Source: Anaerolineales bacterium UBA5195 | Lineage (GTDB): Bacteria; Chloroflexota; Anaerolineae; Anaerolineales; Villigracilaceae | DNA length: 64,000 bases | Direction of reading: 5' to 3' | NCBI GenBank assembly: GCA_002412925.1 | Contig: DHVZ01000037.1 | Span: forward strand, 277,487-341,486 | Shown here: one piece after another, positions 1 to 8,680 of the stretch | Layout of the letters: each line of letters starts with the position of its first letter | Numbering within the stretch: the stretch's first letter is position 1 | The notes under the pieces: generated by a model | Told to the model about the DNA's origin: nothing | Databases searched by the model: none | The model's input: only the letters and a program-made list of their open reading frames with translations | Position numbers and translations under genes: made by a program

Positions 1-1
1 G

Positions 2-1060
2 GAGCTTTTCGCGCAGAAGGTCACCGAACGGGTCGCCGCCCATCCCAAGATCGAACTCATCCGCCAGGAAATGCCCGATATTCCCGGCGCGACTTGCGTG
101 ATCGCTTCCGGGCCGCTGACTTCGTCAAAATTATCCCAGGCCATCGCCCGCTTTTGCGGACAGGAGCACCTCTATTTTTTCGACGCCATCGCGCCGATTA
201 TCGCCGCCGATTCAATTAACCTGGAGATCGCCTACCGCGCTTCGCGCTGGGGAGAAAATGAACCGGATGAAGGCGACTACATCAACTGTCCCTTCCATCA
301 CAAGGCTGATTACAACGCTTTCGTGGAAGCCCTGCGCACAGCCGAACGCATCCAGCTGCATGATTTTGAACTGATCCTCGAACAAGGCGTGCAAGCCGGG
401 GCTGAGCACTTCTTCGAAGGCTGCCTGCCCGTCGAAATCATTGCGGCGCGCGGTGAAAAAGCCCTGGCGTATGGCCCCATGCGCCCGGTCGGGCTGGCCG
501 ACCCGCGCGTCCCGCGGCCACCCTATGCGGTCGTTCAGTTACGCCAGGATAACCTGGCCGGGAATCTCTACAATATGGTCGGCTTTCAAACCAACCTGAC
601 CTTCCCAGAGCAGCGCCGCGTCTTGCGCACCATCCCCGGTCTGGAAAATGCCGAGTTCGTGCGTTACGGTCAAATGCATCGCAATACCTTCATCGCCTCG
701 CCCAAACTGCTGCGCCCCACATTACAAGCCATCCGCCGCGAGGATCTCTTCTTCGCCGGGCAAATCGTTGGCGTGGAAGGCTACCTGGGCAACCTCGCCA
801 GCGGGTTATTGGCCGGTTGGAACGCGGCCCGCCTGCTCAACGACCAAACCCCGCTGGAGCTGCCGCGCGAAAGCATGCTTGGCGCGCTCTGCCATTACGT
901 GACGCACGCCGAAATGAAAAACTTTCAGCCGATGAAGGCCAATTTTGGCATCTTGCCGCCTCTGGAGGGGAAATTCAAGGGCAAACGCGAACGCGCCGCC
1001 GCCCATGCCGAACGCGCCGCACAGGCCTTGGAGATTTTCCTTGGAGAACATGAAAAATAG
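2..1060 (+). CDS. trmFO: methylenetetrahydrofolate-tRNA-(uracil-54-C5)-methyltransferase, 3' part
   Basis: The reading frame is open from base 2, so the N-terminal FAD-binding part lies outside the window. TrmFO makes m5U54 in the T-loop of tRNAs using methylene-THF and FADH2. Family landmarks are visible: YFFDAIAPIIAADSIN, YINCPF, FFEGCLPVE (reactive Cys region), a GPMRPVGL-DPR block, and the C-terminal FAD-closing block GYLGNLASGLLAGWNAARLL. The end overlaps the next gene by 11 bp, suggesting one transcript. The TrmFO identification is strong; only its start is missing. Confidence 0.95.
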   Translation, partial: ELFAQKVTERVAAHPKIELIRQEMPDIPGATCVIASGPLTSSKLSQAIARFCGQEHLYFFDAIAPIIAADSINLEIAYRASRWGENEPDEGDYINCPFHHKADYNAFVEALRTAERIQLHDFELILEQGVQAGAEHFFEGCLPVEIIAARGEKALAYGPMRPVGLADPRVPRPPYAVVQLRQDNLAGNLYNMVGFQTNLTFPEQRRVLRTIPGLENAEFVRYGQMHRNTFIASPKLLRPTLQAIRREDLFFAGQIVGVEGYLGNLASGLLAGWNAARLLNDQTPLELPRESMLGALCHYVTHAEMKNFQPMKANFGILPPLEGKFKGKRERAAAHAERAAQALEIFLGEHEK

Positions 1061-1982
1061 ACGCCTGATCCTGGCCCTCATTATTTTCGACCTCCTGATC
1101 GCTCTCGGCGCTTTGGGCTGGTTCGCATGGACGCAAACCCACCCCGAACCTGCCCCCCGCTTCAACGGCGAACGCGCCCAGAGAGACGTTGCCGCCCAGG
1201 TTGACCTTGGGCCGCGCGTCCCCAATTCAGAAGCACACACAAAAACAATCGCCTATATCCAGCACGAACTGGCGGCAGCCGGCTGGCAAAGCAGCATCGA
1301 ACAAGCCCAATTCGGCAATCAGACCGCTTTTAATCTCTTGGCTACGCGCAATTCTAAAAACCCGACCCTTTTGCTTGGGGCGCATTACGACAGCCGACTC
1401 TCCGCCGATAACGACCCCGATCCTGCCAACCATGCCCTGCCCGTGCCGGGCGCCAACGATGGGGCTTCAGGCGTGGCTGTCCTGCTCGAATTGGCGCGCA
1501 CCCTGCCCGCCGAGAGCACCCCCACGGCCCTGCTCTTCATCGATATCGAGGACAATGGCCGCCTCCCCGGCTGGGACTGGATTCTTGGCTCGAGAGCCTT
1601 CGCCGCAGAAATGACCATCCAACCCAAAGCCGTCGTCATCGTCGACATGATCGGCGACGCAGATTTGAACATCTACATGGAAAAAAACTCGGATGCCGAA
1701 TTGACCCGTCAAATTTGGGAAACCGCGAAAAGCCTCGGCTATGAATCCGCCTTTATCCCAGAAGAGAAGTACCGGGTGCTCGATGACCACATCCCCTTTA
1801 TCGAGAAAGGCATCCGCTCGGTGGACATCATCGACCTGGATTACCCCTACTGGCACACCCTCCAGGATACAACCGATAAAGTCTCTGCCGCCAGCCTGCA
1901 AAAAGTCGGCGAGACTCTGCTGGCCTGGATCCGCGAATACGGTCTGTGTATCGAGCAACAAAACTGCAAGATGTCACCTTGA
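1050..1982 (+). CDS. M28-family zinc peptidase / glutaminyl-cyclase-like protein, membrane-anchored
   Basis: 310 aa. I chose the ATG at 1050 because it has a GGAG motif 3 bp upstream and gives a clean signal anchor (MKNRRLILALIIFDLLIAL); a longer frame to 945 would run through trmFO. The body has the M28 metal ligands in order: GAHYDSR, PGANDGASG (Asp), FIDIEDNG (Glu) and YWHTLQD (His). The DDHIPF and WHT blocks resemble glutaminyl-peptide cyclotransferases more than broad aminopeptidases, so either activity is possible. It is probably exported and tethered to the membrane. It overlaps the trmFO end by 11 bp. Confidence 0.8.
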   Translation: MKNRRLILALIIFDLLIALGALGWFAWTQTHPEPAPRFNGERAQRDVAAQVDLGPRVPNSEAHTKTIAYIQHELAAAGWQSSIEQAQFGNQTAFNLLATRNSKNPTLLLGAHYDSRLSADNDPDPANHALPVPGANDGASGVAVLLELARTLPAESTPTALLFIDIEDNGRLPGWDWILGSRAFAAEMTIQPKAVVIVDMIGDADLNIYMEKNSDAELTRQIWETAKSLGYESAFIPEEKYRVLDDHIPFIEKGIRSVDIIDLDYPYWHTLQDTTDKVSAASLQKVGETLLAWIREYGLCIEQQNCKMSP

Positions 1983-2052
1983 TGACATCTTCCCCAACAC
2001 CGGAAAAGGGCTTTTGAGGGATCGTGATGCGTGATGCGACCACAGTTGAATG

Positions 2053-2061
2053 TGGTATGAT
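2053..2061 (+). promoter_or_regulatory. extended -10 promoter for hflX leader
   Basis: TGG-TATGAT (TGn extended -10) at 2053-2061 predicts a start near 2068. No good -35 is needed for the extended class. It lies just upstream of the hairpin at 2066-2090. Confidence 0.45.
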
Positions 2062-2064
2062 TAA

Positions 2065-2098
2065 AACCGGCGGGGCAAAGTCCTGCCGGTGCTTTTTT
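2065..2098 (+). terminator. intrinsic terminator-like hairpin after the M28 gene
   Basis: ACCGGC pairs with GCCGGT around an imperfect middle and is followed by CTTTTTT. It could end the trmFO-M28 transcript, or act as a 5' stem of the hflX leader because a -10 sequence lies directly before it. Confidence 0.6.
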
Positions 2099-2105
2099 CT
2101 ACAAC

Positions 2106-2253
2106 AGGAGTAAGTGTCATGATCTGGTAGGTTTCGGTACAACGTGTTTTTTATTTGATGGTTTGCCCGGCAGTTGCCTGGCCGGACAGACAACTTGCGG
2201 CAGCGACCCTGGCGCAAGGCTAATTTTCCCAACCCAAAAAACCTACCACTCCT
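2106..2253 (+). ncRNA. structured 5' leader of hflX with long-range pairing
   Basis: Two 5' segments, AGGAGT (2106-2111) and GGTAGGTTT (2126-2134), are exactly complementary to one contiguous 3' segment, AAACCTACC-ACTCCT (2239-2253), which ends directly at the hflX ATG. Inside lie two hairpins: GTTTG-CCGGCAG with CTGGCCGG-CAGAC (about 2161-2192), and CTTGCG with CGCAAG (2194-2218). The pairing would hide the only Shine-Dalgarno motif in the leader and would place the hflX start at the stem base. No Rfam class was recognised. Regulation of hflX by this fold is inference. Confidence 0.5.
2119..2130 (+). CDS. three-codon upstream ORF (Met-Ile-Trp) in the hflX leader
   Basis: ATG ATC TGG TAG follows AGGAG with an 8-nt spacer, the best ribosome-binding site in the leader. 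Its start codon falls in the bulge between the two paired segments, and its last codons run into the closing stem. A ribosome here would disturb the fold. Such minimal uORFs are known in antibiotic-responsive leaders; whether this one is translated is unknown. Confidence 0.35.
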   Translation: MIW

Positions 2254-3606
2254 ATGGCTAAAAAAACTCCTGAACCTACTACCGCACCCCGCGAGCGGGC
2301 TTTCCTGGTCGGGGCAGAAATCTATCAAGAAAAAAACCTGCTTTCGCTCGCAGACTCCCTGACGGAACTGGCCTTGCTGGCCGATACCGCCGGGCTGGAT
2401 GTCGTTGGCGAAATGACCCAGAAAATGGACCGCGCCCACCCCCAGACCTATATCGGCTCGGGCAAGGTGGAAGAGCTGAAAACGCTCTGTGAAGAGACCC
2501 TGGCAAGCGTAGTAGTCTTTGACAACGAACTGAATCCCCGCCACCAGCGTGAGTTGGAAGAATTGCTGACCCCCAACGTACGCGTCATGGATCGCACGGC
2601 CCTGATCCTCGACATTTTTGCCCAACATGCGCATACCGCCGAAGGCATTTTGCAGGTGGAACTGGCTCAATACCAATATTACCTGCCGCGTCTCACCCGT
2701 CAGTGGACCCATCTCGCGCGCCAGGCTGGCGGCGGCGGTGGCCGCTCCGGCGGGGTGGGCGGCGTGGGCCTGCGCGGCCCCGGCGAAACCCAGCTGGAAG
2801 TGGATCGCCGCCAAATCCGCACCAAAATAGCCCACCTGAAGAAAGAACTTATCAAGGTCAGCGAACACCGCCAGCGCTATCGCGCCCAGCGCAAGCGTTC
2901 CAAGATCCCAACGGTGGCGCTGGTGGGATATACCAACGCCGGAAAATCCACCTTGCTAAATCGGATCGCCAAGGCAGATGTCTACGCCGCAAACCAATTG
3001 TTCGCCACGCTCGATCCCACCACCCGCCGGGTGGAATTGCCCGGCGGTTACCAGGGACTGTTTACCGATACCGTTGGATTCATCCAAAAACTGCCCACCA
3101 CCCTGGTGGAGGCCTTCCACGCCACACTGGAAGAAATCGCCGATGCGGAATTGCTGCTGCACGTGGTCGATCTTTCACACCCTAACGCGCTCGCGCAGTA
3201 TGAATCCGTCCAACAGACCTTGAAAAAGATCGGCGCGGAGCATATCCCGGTTATCACGGCGCTGAACAAAATCGACCGCTTGAAAGGCCCTGAAGCTGCG
3301 CTGGAAGTTCTCGAAAACTATACCCAGGCCATCGCCATTTCGGCCAAGCTGGGCAATGGCCTGCCTGAACTGATCCAAAAAGTGAAGGAAGAGCTTTACG
3401 AGACCTTTGCGCCAATCAAGGTCTTCTTGCCTTACCAGCAGGGACAGTTGATTTCGATGTTTCACGAGGCCGGTCAGATCGACCGGATTGAGCATACCCG
3501 CGGAGGTGTCATGATCCACGGACGCATCCCCGGACGACTGGCAGCGCAGTTCAACGAATGGAAAGCCAGCCATCCCCCGAAGGAACTGGAGGAAGCAGAA
3601 ATATGA
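2254..3606 (+). CDS. hflX: GTPase HflX, ribosome-splitting factor
   Basis: 450 aa, normal family length. HflX binds stalled or stress-damaged 70S ribosomes and splits them with ATP/GTP. The N-terminal HflX domain carries the Gly-rich linker (GGGGRSGGVGGVGLRGPGET). The GTPase domain shows G1 GYTNAGKST (about 225-233), G3 DTVGF (about 272) and G4 NKID (about 338). The ATG at 2254 has no Shine-Dalgarno; the bases before it (ACTCCT) are anti-SD-like and pair with the leader. The stop overlaps the next gene as ATGA, so the two are translationally coupled. Confidence 0.95.
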   Translation: MAKKTPEPTTAPRERAFLVGAEIYQEKNLLSLADSLTELALLADTAGLDVVGEMTQKMDRAHPQTYIGSGKVEELKTLCEETLASVVVFDNELNPRHQRELEELLTPNVRVMDRTALILDIFAQHAHTAEGILQVELAQYQYYLPRLTRQWTHLARQAGGGGGRSGGVGGVGLRGPGETQLEVDRRQIRTKIAHLKKELIKVSEHRQRYRAQRKRSKIPTVALVGYTNAGKSTLLNRIAKADVYAANQLFATLDPTTRRVELPGGYQGLFTDTVGFIQKLPTTLVEAFHATLEEIADAELLLHVVDLSHPNALAQYESVQQTLKKIGAEHIPVITALNKIDRLKGPEAALEVLENYTQAIAISAKLGNGLPELIQKVKEELYETFAPIKVFLPYQQGQLISMFHEAGQIDRIEHTRGGVMIHGRIPGRLAAQFNEWKASHPPKELEEAEI

Positions 3607-3818
3607 TCGAATGGTTTTCAACTTTTCTTGATCACACTTCGGCGCACCTGGCCGACCGCAAAGGCCTGCTGCCGTTGGCTGGCATCGGGCTGATCGTCCT
3701 GAACTTCCTTTTGGCCAGCCTCCTGCCCGCGGACTGGTTCATTGTCCGCACCAACCTGTTTCTGCACCTTGGCCTGTTGGTGGCCTTGTTCGGCCAGATG
3801 CTGGCCTGGGCCTTATAA
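3603..3818 (+). CDS. small two-helix membrane protein coupled to hflX
   Basis: 71 aa. I chose the ATG at 3603, which overlaps the hflX stop (ATGA) and has GGAGGA about 10 bp upstream. Two hydrophobic segments are visible (LLPLAGIGLIVLNFLLASLL and LFLHLGLLVALFGQMLAWAL), with a short charged N-terminus. No family is recognised. The coupling suggests co-expression with HflX, but there is no sequence hint of a shared function. Confidence 0.7.
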   Translation: MIEWFSTFLDHTSAHLADRKGLLPLAGIGLIVLNFLLASLLPADWFIVRTNLFLHLGLLVALFGQMLAWAL

Positions 3819-3828
3819 GACATCCGAA

Positions 3829-3854
3829 AGGGCAGACCATGCGTCTGCCTTTTT
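3829..3854 (+). terminator. intrinsic terminator after the hflX operon
   Basis: GGCAGAC-loop-GTCTGCC followed by TTTTT. Confidence 0.85.
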
Positions 3855-3910
3855 ATATTCCGGGGCGACCCCAAGGATCGCCCCGAATCATTTCACATTC
3901 AGGAGTCTCC

Positions 3911-5713
3911 ATGACCACCCCCCTTCCACACTGGGATCTGAGCAACGTTTTCCCGGCCATTGAATCGAAAGAATTCGACGCGGCGGTCGCGAACGTCACA
4001 GGCCAGCTCGACGAGCTGGAAAAATATTTTGCCGAAAGAGTCAGCCAGGCTGACGCCAGGACGCCAACCCAGGAACTGGCAGCCGTTGTCGGTGGAGCCA
4101 TCGACCGGTTCAACACCCTGCAGGAACTGGCCGGAACAATCCGCGCTTATCTTTACTCGTTCGTCTCGACCAACTCGCGCGATAAAGTTGCGATGAAGAA
4201 AATGTCAGAGTTCGAGCAGCTCGGGGTGCGGATGCAAAACCTGGGGAACCAGTTCCAGGCCTGGGCTGGGAAGCTGGCGCCGGTCCTGGAAGCCGTGGTC
4301 GGGGCGAACCAGTCTGCCAAAGCCCACGCCTTCGCGCTGGAAGAGGCCGCCCGGCAGTCCAGGTACATGATGAGTGAAACCGAAGAATCCCTGGCGGCCG
4401 AACTCAGCCTGAGCGGCGCCAGCGCCTGGGGCAAATTGCAGGGCACGCTCACTTCGCAACTCTCAGTCGATTTCGAACTGGACGGCAAGATCGAGAAACT
4501 GCCAATGCCCACCCTGATCAACCTGCACAGCCATCCGGACGAATCTGTGCGCCGGCGCGCTTATGAAGCCGAAATGACAGCCTGGAAATCGGTGGAAGAG
4601 CCCCTGGCCGCCGCGCTGAACGGCATCAAAGGGACCTCCAATACGCTGAACAAACGCCGCGGACGCGAGGATGCCGTCCACCCCGCCATCGACCTGGCGC
4701 GAATCGACCGCCCCACCCTCGAGGCCATGCTCTCGGCCATGCAGGATTCGTTCCCGGCTTTCCGGCGCTATTACAAGGCCAAGGCCAGGCGGCTCGGCAA
4801 GGAAAAACTGGCCTGGTGGGATTTGTTCGCCCCCGTCGGCGCATCGAACAAATCCTACAGCTGGGACGAAGCCCGCGAATTCATCCTGGCGAACTTCAAT
4901 AAATTCTCGCCCGGCCTGACGGACTTCGCCAGACGCGCCTTCGCGCAGAACTGGATCGACGCCGAACAGCGCGACGGAAAACGCGGCGGGGCCTTCTGCA
5001 TGGAAGTTCCATCCGTCAAAGAGAGTCGCGTGCTCTGCAATTTTGACGGTACCCTCGACCAGGTCAGCACGATTGCGCACGAGCTTGGGCACGCCTTTCA
5101 CAATGAATGCGCTTACCAGGCCGGAAAGACTGTCCTGCAGCAGGATACGCCCATGACCCTGGCCGAAACCGCTTCGATCATGTGCGAAACCATCATCATG
5201 GAAGCCCTCCTTGAGCAAACCAAAGACCCGGCAGAACAGCTCGCCATCCTGGAAACCCGCCTGGCCGGTGACGCGCAGGTGATTGTCGATATCTACTCGC
5301 GTTACCTGTTTGAAAAGGAGATTTTCGAACGCCGCGCCGAATCTGAGTTAAGCGCTGACGAGCTGTGCGAAACGATGGAACGCGCCCAGAAAGCCACTTA
5401 CGGCGACGGCCTGGACGAGCGCTACCTGATGAAATATATGTGGACCTGGAAACCACACTACTATTCAGACTCGCTACCCTTCTACAACTTTCCCTATGCC
5501 TTTGGCCTGCTCTTTGCCACCGGCCTGTATGCCATCTACCAGCAGCGCGGCGCGGAATTTTTGCCCGATTACGTCAACCTGCTGGCCAGCACCGGCGAAG
5601 CACCTGCCGCCGACCTGGCCGCGCAGTTCGGGATCAACATCCGCGAAAAGAAGTTCTGGGCCGACAGCCTGAAGATCATCACGGACAAAATCGAGTTATA
5701 CGAAAAGCTGTAA
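3911..5713 (+). CDS. pepF: oligoendopeptidase F, M3 family
   Basis: 600 aa, typical of PepF. A cytoplasmic zinc peptidase that degrades oligopeptides. The zinc site HELGH is at residues 390-394 (context IAHELGHAFHNE), with the downstream Glu ligand region ETASIMCETI. The N-terminal helical M3 domain and the C-terminal SLPFYNFPYAFGLLFA block are present. The ATG at 3911 has AGGAG at 5-nt spacing; an upstream in-frame start at 3839 would enter the previous terminator. It is monocistronic and followed by a perfect terminator. Confidence 0.95.
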   Translation: MTTPLPHWDLSNVFPAIESKEFDAAVANVTGQLDELEKYFAERVSQADARTPTQELAAVVGGAIDRFNTLQELAGTIRAYLYSFVSTNSRDKVAMKKMSEFEQLGVRMQNLGNQFQAWAGKLAPVLEAVVGANQSAKAHAFALEEAARQSRYMMSETEESLAAELSLSGASAWGKLQGTLTSQLSVDFELDGKIEKLPMPTLINLHSHPDESVRRRAYEAEMTAWKSVEEPLAAALNGIKGTSNTLNKRRGREDAVHPAIDLARIDRPTLEAMLSAMQDSFPAFRRYYKAKARRLGKEKLAWWDLFAPVGASNKSYSWDEAREFILANFNKFSPGLTDFARRAFAQNWIDAEQRDGKRGGAFCMEVPSVKESRVLCNFDGTLDQVSTIAHELGHAFHNECAYQAGKTVLQQDTPMTLAETASIMCETIIMEALLEQTKDPAEQLAILETRLAGDAQVIVDIYSRYLFEKEIFERRAESELSADELCETMERAQKATYGDGLDERYLMKYMWTWKPHYYSDSLPFYNFPYAFGLLFATGLYAIYQQRGAEFLPDYVNLLASTGEAPAADLAAQFGINIREKKFWADSLKIITDKIELYEKL

Positions 5714-5750
5714 GATAAGCGCGGGTCTCCTGACCCGCGCTTATCTTTTA
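5714..5750 (+). terminator. intrinsic terminator after pepF
   Basis: Perfect 14-bp stem GATAAGCGCGGGTC / GACCCGCGCTTATC with a 4-nt loop, followed by TTTTA. Confidence 0.9.
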
Positions 5751-5759
5751 ATTCGCCTT

Positions 5760-5795
5760 AGTTGCCCCGCAGGTCTCCCGACCTGCGGGGCAACT
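5760..5795. repeat. 16-bp inverted repeat between convergent genes
   Basis: AGTTGCCCCGCAGGTC and its exact complement around TCCC. There is no U-run on either side. It may act as an mRNA 3' end for the minus-strand cytochrome gene. Confidence 0.6.
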
Positions 5796-5801
5796 ACCAT
5801 T

Positions 5802-6290
5802 CTAATTATTCTGCGCCCCGGCGTTGATCCAATCAACCAATAATTTAAGCTGTTCGGCAGTCCATTTGTCACCGCGCTTGGGCATCTTTCCTGACTGGAT
5901 GGATTGCACCAGTTTACTCTTGGCGGCTTCGCCCGGGGCAATCACCGCACCATTCTGGGAACCGGCCAGCAGGCTTTCGTAGGTTTTCAAATCCAGGGCG
6001 CGTGAAGTCTTTTCACCACCATGGCAGGAAACACACGAATCCTGGAGCAAAGGCTGGATATCTACCGCAAAACTGACCGTCGCTGCCGCCACCGGCTGGG
6101 CCGCGGGTAGAGCCGTAGGTTCGGTCGCTGCGGGAGTGCTGGCGGCCTCGGTCGGGGCGCTTGTCGCCGGCTGGACGGGCCGCGCTGCTACCACGGGCGC
6201 TTCGGCCTGGGCAACTGGCTGGCTGCCACAAGCCGCGAGAATTGAAATCGCCAGGATACCCAGTGTCAGTAATTTAATTTGGTTAAGCAT
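5802..6290 (-). CDS. lipoprotein with C-terminal cytochrome c domain
   Basis: 162 aa. Signal peptide with lipobox LAAC (Cys21), an Ala/Thr/Pro-rich spacer to about residue 72, then a small haem domain with CVSCH (Cys86, Cys89, His90). The likely axial Met is in SGKMPKRG. The fold resembles planctomycete-type cytochrome c domains. It should be a periplasm- or surface-facing electron carrier anchored by lipid. The start has AAGGAGG about 9 nt upstream. No oxidase or reductase genes flank it, so its partner is unknown. Confidence 0.85.
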   Translation of the reverse strand: MLNQIKLLTLGILAISILAACGSQPVAQAEAPVVAARPVQPATSAPTEAASTPAATEPTALPAAQPVAAATVSFAVDIQPLLQDSCVSCHGGEKTSRALDLKTYESLLAGSQNGAVIAPGEAAKSKLVQSIQSGKMPKRGDKWTAEQLKLLVDWINAGAQNN

Positions 6291-6349
6291 GATGGTCTAC
6301 CTCCTTTAATATGACATAATATATCTGATTAAGATAAGCAGAAGATGAA

Positions 6350-6379
6350 AAACGGCGGAGATTTTACTCTCCGCCGTTT
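6350..6379 (-). terminator. terminator after the pckA operon
   Basis: AAACGGCGGAG / CTCCGCCGTTT with an 8-nt loop; T-rich flanks on both strands. It lies downstream of the minus-strand flavin reductase-like gene. Confidence 0.8.
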
Positions 6380-6407
6380 CTTTTCGGGCTGGGTCAGAAG
6401 ACCAGGG

Positions 6408-6932
6408 TCAGGCCGCCAGGTACTGCGGCTCGCCCATGACGGCCAGGATCTCGCCGTAATAGATGCGGTGGTAGTCGTGGTTCGGGTATTTCTTCTCAAT
6501 CATCGGATGCAGGAAATGATCTTGATCCAGGTCATCCCAATAGATTTTCTTGCACTCCAGCACCAATTCAGCCTGGGCATAACTGGGAGCGGCCACCCGC
6601 ATGGAAGGGGCCACAGTCAGCCCCGAAGCGGTGATTTTATCCCCATCCCGGCCAGATTTGGTGCCGAGGAGATTAAGCGCCCGGGAATACTCACCCGGGA
6701 AAGCGCAGACCGTGAAGGTCTCGTACTGCTCCATGAATTCATAGGTGTAACGCACCGGGCGGACAACCACCTGCACAAAGGGCAGTCCCCACATCACGCC
6801 CAGGCTGCCCCAGCCGACCGTCATGGCATTGTAACGGTCAGCGCTGAAATCACCGGAAGTGAGCAAGAGTTCTTCCCAGATGAACTGGGGGCGAAGGCCA
6901 AGTTTTTCGATGGGAATGAGTTGACGGGTCAT
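6408..6932 (-). CDS. flavin reductase-like domain protein
   Basis: 174 aa. The sequence fits the FMN-binding flavin reductase-like split barrel: NAMTVGWGSLGVMWG near residue 40, VQVVVRPVRYTYEFM, FTVCAFP and GRDGDKI. Such proteins bind FMN and act as reductases or flavoredoxins. It starts 10 bp after the pckA stop, so it is probably the second gene of that operon. Substrate unknown. Confidence 0.75.
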   Translation of the reverse strand: MTRQLIPIEKLGLRPQFIWEELLLTSGDFSADRYNAMTVGWGSLGVMWGLPFVQVVVRPVRYTYEFMEQYETFTVCAFPGEYSRALNLLGTKSGRDGDKITASGLTVAPSMRVAAPSYAQAELVLECKKIYWDDLDQDHFLHPMIEKKYPNHDYHRIYYGEILAVMGEPQYLAA

Positions 6933-6942
6933 GTCTGGTCAC

Positions 6943-8589
6943 TCAAATCTTCGGCCCGGCGTCGATGACTTCCTGCGGGGTCCCATTAGTAAATTTGGCG
7001 AAGTTCTGGATGAAGCGCGAAGCCAGGTCCTTGTAGCGCTTGTCGTATTCCTCTCGGCTCGGCCAGCTTGACCAGGGTTCAAGCACCGATTCGGGCACCT
7101 CCGGGCAAGTTTTGGGCACTTCAAAGCCAAAGACCGGGTCCTGGTAATACTCGACATCCGCCAGTTTACCGGTCAATGCAGCGTTGAGCAGGTTGCGGGT
7201 ATGGCGGATGCTGATCCGTTTACCAATCCCGTACGGCCCGCCCACCCAGCCGGTATTGACCAGCCAGCAGGTCACGCCATAGCGCTCGATCTTGCGCTTG
7301 AGCAGTTCGGCATACTTGTAGGGATGGTGCACCATGAACGGGCCGCCGAAACAGGCCGAGAAGGTGATTTCCGGTTCAGCGCCCAGACCTACCTCGGTGC
7401 CTGCAATTTTGGCAGTGTAGCCCGAAATGAACTGGTAGAGGGCCTGGTTCGGGGTCAGCCGCGCGATGGGCGGCATCACGCCGCTGGCATCGCAGGTCAG
7501 CATGATCACATTCTTCGGGTGCCCGGCTTTCTTTTCCGGGACGGCATTATTGATGAATTCGAGCGGATACGAGGCGCGCGTATTCTCGGTGATCGATTCA
7601 TCGTCCAGGTCGATGTAACGCGTGACCGGGTCATAAGGCACGTTCTCCAGGATCGTCCCGTAGCGTTTGGTCGTGGCATAAATCTCCGGCTCAGCGGAGG
7701 CCGAAAGACCGATGACCTTGGCGTAACAGCCGCCCTCGATGTTGAAGACGCCTTCATCGCTCCAGCCATGCTCATCGTCGCCGATCAGGCTGCGGGTCGG
7801 GTCGGCGGAGAGGGTTGTCTTGCCGGTGCCGGAAAGGCCAAAGAACAGCGCCACATCATCCGGGTTGGCCGGGTTGACGTTGGCCGAACAGTGCATCGAA
7901 AGCACACCCTGCAGCGGCAGCAGGTAGTTCATAATCGTAAAGACCGACTTCTTGATTTCGCCCGCATAAGCCGTGTTACCGATGATCGCCAGCTTCTTCT
8001 CGAACGACAGGCAGATAAAGGTCTCGCTGACGGTATTATCGACGGCTGGCATGGCCTTGAAGGATGGCATGGCGATAATGGTAAATTCGGGCACAAAGCG
8101 TTTGTATTCCTCGAGCGTTTGCGGCAGGATGAACATATTGCGCACGAACATGCTGTGCCAGGCCAGTTCGGTCACGAGGCGCACGGGCAGGCGGTAGTTC
8201 TCGTCCGCGCCGCCGTAGACATCCTGCACAAACACATCGCGCCCCTGTAGGAAACCCAACATGCGGGCATACAGTTCATCAAACTTGCCCGACTCGATCG
8301 GGCGGTTGTAGATGCCCCACCAGATATTGTTCTCGGAATCGGTGGCGCGCACCACAAATTTATCGTTAGCCGAACGGGCGGTGTGTTTACCCGTATTGGC
8401 CAGGAATGGGCCGCCTACCGAGGTCGCGCCTTCGCCGCGGAAAATCGCCTCTTCATAGAGGGCTTCGGTCGCCAGGTTCCAATACGCCAGGCGCAAGTTG
8501 CCAACGCCGTGATTGGACAGGTTGTAATCCGCCTTGCGGATCTGGGCTACGCTTTCGGCGGGGGTTTTGATGTTGAGAAGATTATTCAT
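6943..8589 (-). CDS. pckA: phosphoenolpyruvate carboxykinase (ATP)
   Basis: 548 aa, normal for the ATP-dependent family. Converts oxaloacetate and ATP to PEP, CO2 and ADP, or runs in reverse in fermenters. The P-loop GLSGTGKTT is at about residues 249-257; LIGDDEHGWSD and the substrate-loop region TARSANDKF are also visible. The Shine-Dalgarno GGAGA lies upstream of the ATG. It links to the aspartate/fumarate and pyruvate genes elsewhere in the window by pathway, not by position. Confidence 0.95.
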   Translation of the reverse strand: MNNLLNIKTPAESVAQIRKADYNLSNHGVGNLRLAYWNLATEALYEEAIFRGEGATSVGGPFLANTGKHTARSANDKFVVRATDSENNIWWGIYNRPIESGKFDELYARMLGFLQGRDVFVQDVYGGADENYRLPVRLVTELAWHSMFVRNMFILPQTLEEYKRFVPEFTIIAMPSFKAMPAVDNTVSETFICLSFEKKLAIIGNTAYAGEIKKSVFTIMNYLLPLQGVLSMHCSANVNPANPDDVALFFGLSGTGKTTLSADPTRSLIGDDEHGWSDEGVFNIEGGCYAKVIGLSASAEPEIYATTKRYGTILENVPYDPVTRYIDLDDESITENTRASYPLEFINNAVPEKKAGHPKNVIMLTCDASGVMPPIARLTPNQALYQFISGYTAKIAGTEVGLGAEPEITFSACFGGPFMVHHPYKYAELLKRKIERYGVTCWLVNTGWVGGPYGIGKRISIRHTRNLLNAALTGKLADVEYYQDPVFGFEVPKTCPEVPESVLEPWSSWPSREEYDKRYKDLASRFIQNFAKFTNGTPQEVIDAGPKI

Positions 8590-8680
8590 AATGTTTTCTC
8601 CGGTTTACCCTGTGCGGCGTGCGGCGTGCGCTGTGCGTCTACCCTGGACGCACTTCCGCACCACGCACTTCGCACGCTTT

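Noticed and set aside
7201..8250. 349-codon plus-strand ORF
   Set aside because: Antisense to pckA.
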